Assembly (NCBI RefSeq): GCF_001556045.1
Contig: NZ_LSIC01000140.1
Location: 1-64,000, forward strand
Reading direction: 5' to 3'
Length of the DNA stretch: 64,000 nt
From: Bradyrhizobium sp. CCH5-F6
Lineage (GTDB): Bacteria; Pseudomonadota; Alphaproteobacteria; Rhizobiales; Xanthobacteraceae
Part shown: piece by piece, positions 56,615 through 64,000 of the stretch
Numbering within the stretch: the first letter of the stretch is position 1
Layout: each line of letters begins with the position of its first letter
The notes under the pieces: generated by a model
Database searches by the model: none
Seen by the model: the letters and a program-made list of their open reading frames with translations, nothing else
Told to the model about the DNA's origin: nothing
Position numbers and translations under genes: made by a program

Positions 56615-57571
56615 ATGCGCAACACAGCCATGAACATGGTCCACAAGCTCGCCGCGCGCGACGAGCGGGTGCTTTACATCGGCTCCGATCCCGGCGCGGG
56701 CACCTTGCGTGCGATGAGCAAGGAGTTTCCCAAGCGCCATCTGATCGAGGGCATCTCGGAAGCGCACATCATCGGCATGTCGGCCGGCCTCGCGATGGAA
56801 GGCTTCGTGCCCTACGTCAACACCATCGCAACCTTCCTCACCCGCCGCTGCTACGAGCAGGTCGCCGTCGACCTCTGCCTGCACAATCTGCCGGTGCGAC
56901 TGATCGCCAATGGCGGCGGGCTCGTCTACGCGCCGCTCGGCCCCACGCACCAGGCGATCGAGGACATCGCCATCATGCGGGCGTTACCGAACATGACGGT
57001 GATCTGCCCATGCGACGCCGATGAGGCGGCGCGCATGATGGAGCAGACGCTCGACTGGAAAGGTCCGATCTACATCCGGCTCGGAAAGGGCGGCGACGCC
57101 ATCGTCTCGAAGGCCGAGCACGGCTTCGAGATCGGCAAGGCCATCCTGATGCGGCCGCCGGGCGACGTCCTCATGGTGACCACGGGCATCATGCTCCAGC
57201 GTGCCCTCGCGGCAGCCGACCTGCTGACCGCGCAAGGCATTCGCGCCGGCATCCTGCACATGCACACCGTCAAGCCGCTCGACACCGAGGCGCTGCTGCA
57301 GGCCATCCGCGGCACCAGGCTCGTGGCGACGCTGGAGGAGCATGTCCCCGCCGGCGGCCTCGGCAGCGCGGTCGCGGAGGCGTTGATCGACAAGCTCGGC
57401 TCCGGCTTCCCTGCGATGCTGCGCCTGTCGCTGCCGGACCGCTTCATGCACAATTACGGCTCACAGGACTCGCTGCTGAAGAAGCACGGCCTTTCCGCTG
57501 GTGCCATCGCAACCTCGATCGAGCATGCGCTCGCCGCCTCGCGCACCTCCCCTCAACTTCATTCCACCTGA
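56615..57571 (+). CDS. Transketolase, C-terminal (pyrimidine-binding) subunit
   Basis: The second half of the split transketolase, 318 residues. RHLIEGISEAHIIGMSAGLA contains the Glu that activates the ThDP aminopyrimidine, followed by GFVPYVNTIATFLTRRCYEQ, GLVYAPLGPTHQAIEDIAIM and the C-terminal domain VATLEEHVPAGGLGSAVAEA. The 10-bp gap from the N-terminal subunit indicates co-expression. Split pairs like this are common in secondary and surface-sugar clusters, distinct from the single-chain pentose-phosphate enzyme. Confidence 0.9.
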   Translation: MRNTAMNMVHKLAARDERVLYIGSDPGAGTLRAMSKEFPKRHLIEGISEAHIIGMSAGLAMEGFVPYVNTIATFLTRRCYEQVAVDLCLHNLPVRLIANGGGLVYAPLGPTHQAIEDIAIMRALPNMTVICPCDADEAARMMEQTLDWKGPIYIRLGKGGDAIVSKAEHGFEIGKAILMRPPGDVLMVTTGIMLQRALAAADLLTAQGIRAGILHMHTVKPLDTEALLQAIRGTRLVATLEEHVPAGGLGSAVAEALIDKLGSGFPAMLRLSLPDRFMHNYGSQDSLLKKHGLSAGAIATSIEHALAASRTSPQLHST

Positions 57572-57579
57572 CGGGTCAC

Positions 57580-58686
57580 ATGTACGACGTTCGATATTCC
57601 TATCTGCTCGAGCAATTCGCCGACCCCGCCCCAATCCTGGCCGAGATCGGCCGGCTGGTTGCGACCGGTGACTTCACCCTTGGCAAGCCCGTCGCCGAAT
57701 TCGAAAAGCGCTTTGCCGAGCTGATCGGCGTGCGTCACGCCATCGGCGTCGGATCCGGCACCGACGCACTCAAGCTGCCGCTCAAGGCGCTCGGCATCGG
57801 CCATGGCGATGAGGTGATCACCGCCGCAAACACCTTTATTGCCACCGTTGGCGCGATCGCGGAAACCGGCGCCACCCCGGTACTGGTCGATTGCGACGAT
57901 TCCTTCTGCATGAATGTCGATCAGGTCGAGGCGGCGATCACGCCAAAGACCAAGGCGATCATGCCGGTGCAGTTGACCGGCGAGGTCACCGACATGGGCA
58001 AGCTGATGCCGATCGCGCAACGCCACAATCTTCCAGTCGTCGAGGATGCCTGCCAGGGCATCCTGTCCGAGTTCGCGGGAAAGCGCTCCGGCACCCACGG
58101 CATCGCAGCCGGCTTCTCCCTGCATCCGCTCAAGAACCTCAACGTCTGGGGCGATGCCGGCGTTGTCGTCACCAACGACGACGGCATGAACGAGAAGCTC
58201 CGCCTGATCCGCAATCACGGCATGAAGAACCGCGACGAGATCTCGATCCTCGGCTGCAATTCGCGGCTCGATTCCCTTCAGGCCGTGGTCGGCAATTGGC
58301 TGATCGGCCAGACCGGCGAAATCACGCGCCGACGGATCGAGAACGCGGCCTATTACGACGCGGGCCTTGCCGGCCTGCCCGGCCTGCGCGTTCCGCAGCG
58401 ACGGCCCAATGTGAAGCACGTCTACCATCTCTACATGGTGTTCGCCGAACGCCGCGACGAGCTTTACAAATACTGCCTGGACAATGGCATCGAGGCCAAG
58501 ATCCACTATCCGATCCCGCTGTATCAGCAGGAAGGCCTCAAGCATCTCGGCTACGCGCCGGGCACCTTCCCGGTCACCGACCGCCACGCCAGGGAAGTCA
58601 TCAGCTTCCCCGTCGACCAGCATCTGACGCGCGCGCAGCAGGATCGCGTCATCGAAACCGTTCGGAAGTTCTGCCATGGACGCTGA
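57580..58686 (+). CDS. DegT/DnrJ/EryC1/StrS sugar aminotransferase 1
   Basis: A 368-residue PLP-dependent aminotransferase acting on keto-sugars. It has SGTDALKLPLKALGIGHGDE, Asp156 (VVEDACQG) to bind the PLP ring nitrogen, and the Schiff-base Lys185 (GFSLHPLKNLN). The C-terminal region HVYHLYMVFAERRDEL and EAKIHYPIPLYQQEGLKHLG is typical. It follows the transketolase by 8 bp and overlaps the next aminotransferase by 11 bp. It installs an amino group on an NDP-keto-sugar. Confidence 0.9.
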   Translation: MYDVRYSYLLEQFADPAPILAEIGRLVATGDFTLGKPVAEFEKRFAELIGVRHAIGVGSGTDALKLPLKALGIGHGDEVITAANTFIATVGAIAETGATPVLVDCDDSFCMNVDQVEAAITPKTKAIMPVQLTGEVTDMGKLMPIAQRHNLPVVEDACQGILSEFAGKRSGTHGIAAGFSLHPLKNLNVWGDAGVVVTNDDGMNEKLRLIRNHGMKNRDEISILGCNSRLDSLQAVVGNWLIGQTGEITRRRIENAAYYDAGLAGLPGLRVPQRRPNVKHVYHLYMVFAERRDELYKYCLDNGIEAKIHYPIPLYQQEGLKHLGYAPGTFPVTDRHAREVISFPVDQHLTRAQQDRVIETVRKFCHGR

Positions 58687-59794
58687 TGCCGGCCGCCGAC
58701 GCATCGGCTACGTCAATCTTCCCGCGCAATTCGAGGAAGAACGCGCCGAGATTATGCAGGCGGTCGAGGGCGTATTCCAGCGCGGCGATTTCATCGGCGG
58801 AGCCGCGGTTGCGAAGCTCGAGGAGGGACTGTCCGCCTATCTCGGCTCGCCGCACGTCGTGACGCTGAATTCCGGCACGGATGCGCTGATCCTCGCCATG
58901 CGGGCGCTCGACATCGGCCCCGGCGACGAGGTCATCACCCCGCCGAATTCGTTCGTGGCATCGACCGCCGCGATCATCGCGGTCGGCGCCACGCCGGTGT
59001 TTGCGGACGTGCTGCCGGACCAGAACATCGACCCGGCGGCGGTCGAGGCCGCCGTCACCCCGCGGACCAAGGCGATCATGCCGGTGCATCTGACCGGGCG
59101 CATGGCCGACATGACCCCGTTGATGGCGATCGCGAACAAGCACGCGCTCGCCGTGATCGAGGACAGCGCCCAGGCGATCGGCTCGACCTATGATGGCCGG
59201 ATGAGCGGCACCATCGGAACGTTCGGCTGCTTCTCCGCCCACCCGCTGAAGAATCTCAACGCCGCGGGCGATGCCGGCTTCCTCGTCACCGCCGATGCCG
59301 AACTCGCCGCGCGAATCCGCCGGCTGCGCAATCACGGCCTCATCAACCGCAGTGACGTCCAGGAATGGGGCATCGTGTCACGGCTCGACACGCTTCAGGC
59401 TGAGGTGCTGCGCATTCGTCTGCGTCACCTGCCGTCGGTGATCGAACGCCGGCGACGCAACGCCGCGCAATACCGGGCCGAACTCGCAGGCTTGCCGCTG
59501 TTCATTCCGCCCTGCCGCAACATCGAGTTCAACACCTTCCACACCTTCGTCGTGCAGACCGACCGTCGCAACGATTTCCAGAAATATCTTGCCGACAAGG
59601 GGATCGAGACCGCGATCCACTATCCGGTCCCGATCCACCTGCAGCCGGCGGCGGCGCATCTGGGTCATGGCCGCGGCGCGTTCCCGGTGACGGAACGGCA
59701 AGCGGACCAGATCCTCACCCTCCCCATCAACCAGTTCCTCTCGGCCTCCGACATCAGCTATATTTGCGCGACCGCCCGGGAGTATTTTGCATGA
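58676..59794 (+). CDS. DegT/DnrJ/EryC1/StrS sugar aminotransferase 2
   Basis: A 372-residue paralogue of the preceding gene: SGTDALILAMRALDIGPGDE, Asp163 (VIEDSAQAIGS), Lys192 (CFSAHPLKNLN) and ETAIHYPVPIHLQPAAAHLG. The PLP residues are intact, so both copies should be active. The similarity suggests tandem duplication followed by specialisation, giving a diamino sugar or two different amino sugars. It overlaps the aminotransferase before it by 11 bp and the oxygenase after it by 4 bp. Confidence 0.9.
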   Translation: MDADAGRRRIGYVNLPAQFEEERAEIMQAVEGVFQRGDFIGGAAVAKLEEGLSAYLGSPHVVTLNSGTDALILAMRALDIGPGDEVITPPNSFVASTAAIIAVGATPVFADVLPDQNIDPAAVEAAVTPRTKAIMPVHLTGRMADMTPLMAIANKHALAVIEDSAQAIGSTYDGRMSGTIGTFGCFSAHPLKNLNAAGDAGFLVTADAELAARIRRLRNHGLINRSDVQEWGIVSRLDTLQAEVLRIRLRHLPSVIERRRRNAAQYRAELAGLPLFIPPCRNIEFNTFHTFVVQTDRRNDFQKYLADKGIETAIHYPVPIHLQPAAAHLGHGRGAFPVTERQADQILTLPINQFLSASDISYICATAREYFA

Positions 59795-60597
59795 TGGACA
59801 CGGACTTCCTGCACGCCGACGAGCAGGCGCTGGCGCAGCGCTTCATCGACGATGGCTTCGTCACCACGCCGGCCGACGATCGCGCCGGGCTCGATCGGAT
59901 CCAGCGTCGTGCCGCCGAGCTTGCCGCGGACTATCTCAAGCTGCCGCACAGCAACGATCCCTACGCGATGCTCGACACCATCCACACGCGGGTGAGCGTG
60001 GATGATCTCAATGGGCTGCGGCTGCACGTGTTCAACGGCCTCAACGCCGAACCGTGGTTCCGGCCGACCTACTTTCGTCTGGCGCGCTCGACGATCGAGA
60101 CCATCGTCGGCAACGAGCTCTGCATGCAGCGCCGCGTCAATCTCAGCATCCAGCTCCCCGGCGACAGCTCGTCGCTGCTCGCCACGCATTCCGACGTCTG
60201 GTCGGGCGACTCGCCGTTCGAGGTCGTGGTGTGGGTGCCTCTGGTCGATGTCAGCCGCACCAAATCGATGTACCTGCTGCCGCCGTCCCTGAACGGCGAG
60301 ATGCAGGACCGAATGGCCAGCCTGCGCAGCGCCGAGGAGCTGTACAAGACCATCAAGCCGCACGCGACCTTCATCGAGATCCCCTACGGCCACGTGATGC
60401 TGTTCAACCAGACCCTGATGCACGGCAATCGCGTCAACGAGGAAGCCGGCACGCGCTGGAGCATGAACTGCCGCTTCAAGAGCATCATGTCGCCGTACGC
60501 GGACAAACGCTTCGGCGAGTTCTTCGAGCCGATCCTGCTGCGCCCGGCGACGCGTGTCGGCATGCAATACAAGCTGCCCGGAGGCTTCCATGGCTGA
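59791..60597 (+). CDS. Sporadic carbohydrate cluster 2OG-Fe(II) oxygenase
   Basis: 268 residues from ATG 59791, which overlaps the aminotransferase stop (ATGA). It is a 2-oxoglutarate- and Fe(II)-dependent oxygenase with the facial triad His133, Asp135 (LATHSDVWSG) and His211 (FNQTLMHGNRV), and Arg222 or Arg228 to bind 2-oxoglutarate (TRWSMNCRFK). I recognise the type as the oxygenase that accompanies LIC12192-family proteins in scattered polysaccharide loci. It would hydroxylate or oxidise the sugar. The substrate is unknown. Confidence 0.82.
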   Translation: MMDTDFLHADEQALAQRFIDDGFVTTPADDRAGLDRIQRRAAELAADYLKLPHSNDPYAMLDTIHTRVSVDDLNGLRLHVFNGLNAEPWFRPTYFRLARSTIETIVGNELCMQRRVNLSIQLPGDSSSLLATHSDVWSGDSPFEVVVWVPLVDVSRTKSMYLLPPSLNGEMQDRMASLRSAEELYKTIKPHATFIEIPYGHVMLFNQTLMHGNRVNEEAGTRWSMNCRFKSIMSPYADKRFGEFFEPILLRPATRVGMQYKLPGGFHG

Positions 60598-60982
60598 GCG
60601 AGCCGGCCATCGCGGCTATATCGGTGCACGTCCGTTGAACGGCAGCCGTACCCCGCAGCACGTCCAGAACATCGTGATCCGCGACTATGCGCGGCGGAAG
60701 AACCTGCATTATCTGCTGAGCGCCGCCGAGCACACCATGCCCGGCAGCTACATGGTGCTCGAGGACATCCTGGACGAGCTGCCGCGGCTGCGCGGCCTGA
60801 TCCTCTACAGCATCTTCATGCTGCCGCCCGAAGAGGCGCGGCGGCGGCAGATCTACGACCGCGTGCTGCGCGAGGGCTGCGACCTCCACGCAGCGGTCGA
60901 GGAGATCACGCTGTCGTCGCAGAAGGACATCCAGGCGGTCGAGGACATCCTGCTCGTCAACAAATTCGCGACCATCCTGTGA
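60590..60982 (+). CDS. LIC12192-family sporadic carbohydrate cluster protein
   Basis: A 130-residue protein of unknown function: RGYIGARPLNGSRTPQHVQN, IRDYARRKNLHYLLSAAEHTM, GLILYSIFMLPPEEARRRQI, then a helical end VEEITLSSQKDIQAVEDILL. I recognise it as the marker family named after Leptospira LIC12192, found sporadically beside sugar genes. ATG 60590 overlaps the oxygenase by 8 bp. The Tyr/His-rich middle suggests a small enzyme or a partner of the oxygenase. Confidence 0.78.
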   Translation: MAERAGHRGYIGARPLNGSRTPQHVQNIVIRDYARRKNLHYLLSAAEHTMPGSYMVLEDILDELPRLRGLILYSIFMLPPEEARRRQIYDRVLREGCDLHAAVEEITLSSQKDIQAVEDILLVNKFATIL

Positions 60983-61007
60983 CGATGGCGCGGAGCGGTT
61001 GACGATC

Positions 61008-61673
61008 ATGGCCGAGATCAACCTGCTGCAGCCGATGCACGCGTCGACCAAGCGGAATTACGTGCAGCGGGTCATCGAGCACGACAAGGCGGAATCCGCC
61101 ACCATCGCGCGGCAATGGGGGCGCGACTATTGGGACGGCGACCGGCGCTACGGCTACGGCGGCTATCGCTATGACGGCCGGTGGCGTCCGCTGGCCCAGA
61201 CCCTGATCGATCGCTACGGCATCAAGCCGGGAATGAGCGTGCTCGACGTCGGCTGCGGCAAGGGCTACCTGCTCTACGAGTTCACCCAGCTCGTCCCCGA
61301 TCTGAGGATCGCCGGCATCGACATCTCCGAATATGGCATCGCCAACGCCAAGGAGGAGGTGCGGCCGCGGTTGAAGGTCGGCAGTGCCGTCGAGCTCCCC
61401 TATCCTGATCGAAGCTTCGATCTCGTCGTGTCGCTCGGCGTGCTGCACAATCTTCCGCTCGAGGACGTATTCCGCGCCGTGTCGGAGATCGAGCGGGTCG
61501 GACGCGAAACCTCGAAATATCTGATGGTCGAATCCTTCCGCAACGAGCGCGAGAAGGCGAATCTGCTTTACTGGCAGCTCACCTGCCTGAGCTTCCACGG
61601 TCCTGAGACATGGGCCTGGATCTACGACAAATGCGGATACCGGGGCGACCATGGGTTCATCTTCTTCGAATGA
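61008..61673 (+). CDS. Class I SAM-dependent methyltransferase
   Basis: A 221-residue methyltransferase with motif I VLDVGCGKGYLLYEF, acidic loop AGIDISEYGIANAKEE, motif II-III SFDLVVSLGVLHNLPLEDVF and ERVGRETSKYLMVESFRNER. The N-terminal 60 residues (ARQWGRDYWDGDRRYGYGGY) are Tyr/Gly-rich and probably form the acceptor lid. ATG 61008 has GGAG 12 nt upstream. TTG 60999 is an alternative. It is likely an O- or N-methyltransferase acting on the cluster's sugar. Confidence 0.85.
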   Translation: MAEINLLQPMHASTKRNYVQRVIEHDKAESATIARQWGRDYWDGDRRYGYGGYRYDGRWRPLAQTLIDRYGIKPGMSVLDVGCGKGYLLYEFTQLVPDLRIAGIDISEYGIANAKEEVRPRLKVGSAVELPYPDRSFDLVVSLGVLHNLPLEDVFRAVSEIERVGRETSKYLMVESFRNEREKANLLYWQLTCLSFHGPETWAWIYDKCGYRGDHGFIFFE

Positions 61674-62226
61674 GGCCGGCCTGCGCCGGACGACGTCGTT
61701 ACGCGCCCAAAATCCCGAAGTGTACTATTCGGACGACGAAATCGTCACGGCGGACGACTCAACGATCGCGGAGCTGAAGCGCATCGCGGCCGCCAACCCG
61801 CGTCTGCGCAGCCGGCTGTGCACGCATCCGGATCCCTCTTCCGGCCTGCACGAGATGCTGATCGTGCATCATCGCGAGGCCTATGTGCGGCCTCACAAGC
61901 ATTTTGGCAAACCTGAATCCTTCCACGTGATCGAGGGCACCGCACAGGTCGTGATCTTCGAGGATGACGGCCGCATTCGCGACGTGCTCGAAATGGCGCC
62001 CTACGGTCAGGGCAAGCGCTGCTACTATCGCATGCCGGAAAAGGTCTTCCACTCGATCCTGATCACCTCGGAGTGGCTGGTGTTTCACGAAACCACCGCC
62101 GGCCCGTTCGATCCCTCCCGCACCGCATTTCCCGACTGGGCCCCCGACGGCAGCGACGCTGCCGCGGTCCAGGACTACGTCGCGAGGACCGGCGCGCTTG
62201 CTGCGCAGCGTCTGGCGACACTGTAG
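61651..62226 (+). CDS. WbuC-family cupin metalloprotein
   Basis: A 191-residue single-domain cupin of the WbuC type, often found in O-antigen loci. The first cupin motif is YVRPHKHFGKPESFHVIEGT and the second is EKVFHSILITSEWLVFHETT. The His/Glu set is consistent with one bound metal. The biochemical role of WbuC is not established; a sugar isomerase or epimerase-like activity is possible. It overlaps the methyltransferase by 23 bp, so it is translationally coupled. Confidence 0.88.
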   Translation: MGSSSSNEAGLRRTTSLRAQNPEVYYSDDEIVTADDSTIAELKRIAAANPRLRSRLCTHPDPSSGLHEMLIVHHREAYVRPHKHFGKPESFHVIEGTAQVVIFEDDGRIRDVLEMAPYGQGKRCYYRMPEKVFHSILITSEWLVFHETTAGPFDPSRTAFPDWAPDGSDAAAVQDYVARTGALAAQRLATL

Positions 62227-62609
62227 AGTTGACCCTATAGCTGCTCTACGATCCCTCGTCGTGGGACTTGTCGGCGGATTGGCTTGGATGGTGGCGCCGG
62301 AACGGACTGACGTCACGAAACAAGCCTAGACCACCTTCGAGCGAACCGACGCCGCCCCAGTTGACAAGAATGGACGCACCCTTTCTGGTGCGGCGGTGCA
62401 AGCGCAGAGATACAGCATGCACTCTCAACCATTAGATGAACTGGCGGGATTGCTCGGCTAGGCCCCTGATGGTAAATGCGTGAACTGTTGCCCAGAGGCA
62501 ATTGGGGGCTACGGGTGTTCCAGATTGGCTTACGCATTTCCGATTTGTATGCCGCCGTCGGCGCTGCATTCGCGATCCGCTTTGTGCTCGCGAGCGCCGG
62601 ATCGTTCTA
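62227..62609. other. Intergenic region after the sugar operon
   Basis: A 383-bp gap. It has a 6-bp hairpin CGCACC/GGTGCG at 62375-62392 (6-nt loop, no T tract), TTGACA at 62361 without a matching -10, and an 8-bp inverted repeat AAATGCGT/ACGCATTT at 62474-62481 and 62532-62539. Short open frames have no support. No transposase remnant could be identified. Confidence 0.4.
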
Positions 62610-64000
62610 GTGCAGTACACCAGAGAATTCTCGATTGCTGCGAGAGCGGTCGTGGCCGCCCTTCTTGCATGCGCCGTCGCCTATGTGGTGCTGCTGCTGT
62701 TGAAGAACCATCTTCCATCGTTTCAGTGGAACTTCGACGACGCCTTTGATCTGTCGGCAGCGCAGAAGAATTGCGACGCATGCAAGAAGGCCTTCTACGG
62801 ATCGTTCTTCCTGGCCGCGCCGATCGCAGCCGCGGCTGCGCTGTACACAACGCATCGATCGTCGGGCTCAATGGCGCTGAGCACGATTACGGCCGGATTG
62901 GTTTACCTGGCGCTCCATGCAGCCAACGATCGCAACAGCTACGCGATCGCACTGATTGTTCTCGCAGTCGCTGCCGTCACGGTTGCCGTCAATCGACGGG
63001 CCCATACCTACTTCCCGCCCGTGACGTCCTCGACTGACGCCCCGTTCACCGTGGCGTTGATCGATCTGCTTCCAGTCGCATTCCTTGCCCTGCTACTGAT
63101 CCCGTCAGACCTGGAACGCGTCACCTCGGTTGTGCGGGACGAGTCGCACAAGGTCAGCTACTTCGTAGGACCGGCGCTGTACGGCTACGCGCCGGGCCTC
63201 ATTCCAGGGCTGGACTACCATTCGCACTATGGCCCGGCGCTCGGCTGGTTCTTCCACCTGATCATGGGTGATGGCTGGAAATCCGCGGCCATGCGGGCCG
63301 TCGGATTGAATATTGCGATCACGCTGGCGGTCTATATCCAAGCTTACTTTCTTCTGTCCTATCTGGTCCGATCGAGACTCGCATCAATCGGAATCGTCAC
63401 GGCTCTTGCTGTGTTGGCGTTCTCCACCACCAATCACTTCTATTCGCCCTCGGCCTATCCCACGCGGTTTCCACTGCTGATCGTTTTCGTGCTCGCAATC
63501 GGTTTGCACTGCGCCGATCCCAAGCGTCCGGCGTGGTTGATCGTGTCGGGGCTCCTGTGTGCGCTTTCGCTACTCTGGCAAACCGAGATAGGGCTTTTCA
63601 TTTTCGTGACGGGGACTTTCGTTGCGGCGATCGCCGGAGGTTTCCCAAGTTACCGCAATGCGCTTATTTTCGCCGTCACATCGATTGTGGCGGCCGTCTT
63701 GCTGTGCCTGCTGATGTTCGGACCCCGAGTCCTTTCCCTGACCTTCCTGATCGAATGCTTCCGTCCCCTCGTGCTGTATGGCACGGGGTGGGGAAGTACC
63801 CCCATCAAATGGACCCTGAACTGGAGCGTGATCTACGATCTTCCGCTCCAGATCGTCGGATGCATCACGGTCGGATGGGGCTCGATCCGGCTGTCACGGC
63901 CGTCTGACTCTCGGCGGGACCGGTTTATGTCGGGAGTGCTCATGGCGCTATCGATGATCGGCATCGCGCTGATGATCAAATGGGTCAACCGAACATACGA
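62610..64000 (+). CDS. Polytopic membrane protein, truncated by the window end
   Basis: An open frame from GTG 62610 (VQYTREFSIAARAVVAALLA) to the window end gives at least 463 residues. About ten hydrophobic segments are visible, including one at residues 8-30, LYTTHRSSG-flanked helices, and FAVTSIVAAVLLCLLMFGPR. Periplasmic-side loops contain LIPGLDYHSHYGPALGWFFH, with two His and an Asp, reminiscent of the first loop of polyprenyl-sugar-dependent glycosyltransferases. Its codon use looks less GC-biased than its neighbours. It has no clear ribosome site and may start elsewhere. It could be a GT-C glycosyltransferase or polymerase; the evidence is weak. Confidence 0.6.
   Translation, partial: MQYTREFSIAARAVVAALLACAVAYVVLLLLKNHLPSFQWNFDDAFDLSAAQKNCDACKKAFYGSFFLAAPIAAAAALYTTHRSSGSMALSTITAGLVYLALHAANDRNSYAIALIVLAVAAVTVAVNRRAHTYFPPVTSSTDAPFTVALIDLLPVAFLALLLIPSDLERVTSVVRDESHKVSYFVGPALYGYAPGLIPGLDYHSHYGPALGWFFHLIMGDGWKSAAMRAVGLNIAITLAVYIQAYFLLSYLVRSRLASIGIVTALAVLAFSTTNHFYSPSAYPTRFPLLIVFVLAIGLHCADPKRPAWLIVSGLLCALSLLWQTEIGLFIFVTGTFVAAIAGGFPSYRNALIFAVTSIVAAVLLCLLMFGPRVLSLTFLIECFRPLVLYGTGWGSTPIKWTLNWSVIYDLPLQIVGCITVGWGSIRLSRPSDSRRDRFMSGVLMALSMIGIALMIKWVNRTY

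Noticed and set aside
62432..62620. Small minus-strand frame that might be a transposase remnant
   Set aside because: No recognisable transposase motif, terminal inverted repeat or target duplication.

Overview
The window comes from a high-GC alphaproteobacterium, most likely Bradyrhizobium or a close relative in the Nitrobacteraceae. The reasons are the protein sequences, the short-type adenylate kinase beside secY, CTTGAC/TTGACN-type promoters, and two kinds of dispersed intergenic hairpin I associate with rhizobial genomes. The genus is inferred; no search was run. No rRNA gene, tRNA gene, CRISPR array, transposase or replication origin was seen.

1-7.8 kb: housekeeping and accessory genes. 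A minus-strand run encodes a periplasmic HtrA/DegQ protease, the RarA recombination ATPase, an RluC-type pseudouridine synthase and a small secreted protein. Next come a divergent HxlR-regulator/oxidoreductase pair, an SDR dehydrogenase and an unrecognised 152-residue protein.

7.8-28.7 kb: the merged str-S10-spc-alpha ribosomal superoperon, all on the minus strand, from rpsL to rplQ with a bidirectional-looking terminator after rplQ. It has two unusual inserts. A second, divergent SecY lies between secY and adk and lacks both the plug and the SecA-critical arginine. Adk carries a 93-residue Lys/Ala histone-H1-like tail. Many of the wider gaps hold strong hairpins placed directly at the stop codon of the upstream gene.

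29.0-33.3 kb: two genes separate rpsL from rpoC. One is an ABC exporter with poly-acidic ends; the other is a fusion of an FAD amine-oxidase-like domain with a methyltransferase.

33.4-47.2 kb: rpoC, rpoB, rplL, rplJ, then a D-2-hydroxyacid dehydrogenase inserted before rplA-rplK-nusG-secE, with a clear promoter ahead of secE.

47.3-64 kb: a divergent two-armed carbohydrate cluster and the most interesting part of the window. The minus arm has a phosphoheptose-isomerase-like SIS protein, a flippase-like membrane protein and a zinc-containing sugar C-methyltransferase. The plus arm has two nucleotide-sugar SDRs, an HldE-like fusion with its domains in reversed order, a HAD phosphatase, an APH-like kinase, a split transketolase, two tandem DegT/DnrJ aminotransferases, a 2OG-Fe(II) oxygenase, a LIC12192-type sporadic carbohydrate cluster protein, a methyltransferase and a WbuC cupin. 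Most of these genes are translationally coupled. A polytopic membrane protein then runs off the window end. Together they look like a pathway that makes an activated heptose or higher sugar and modifies it by amination, oxidation and methylation for a surface polysaccharide. The product is unknown.
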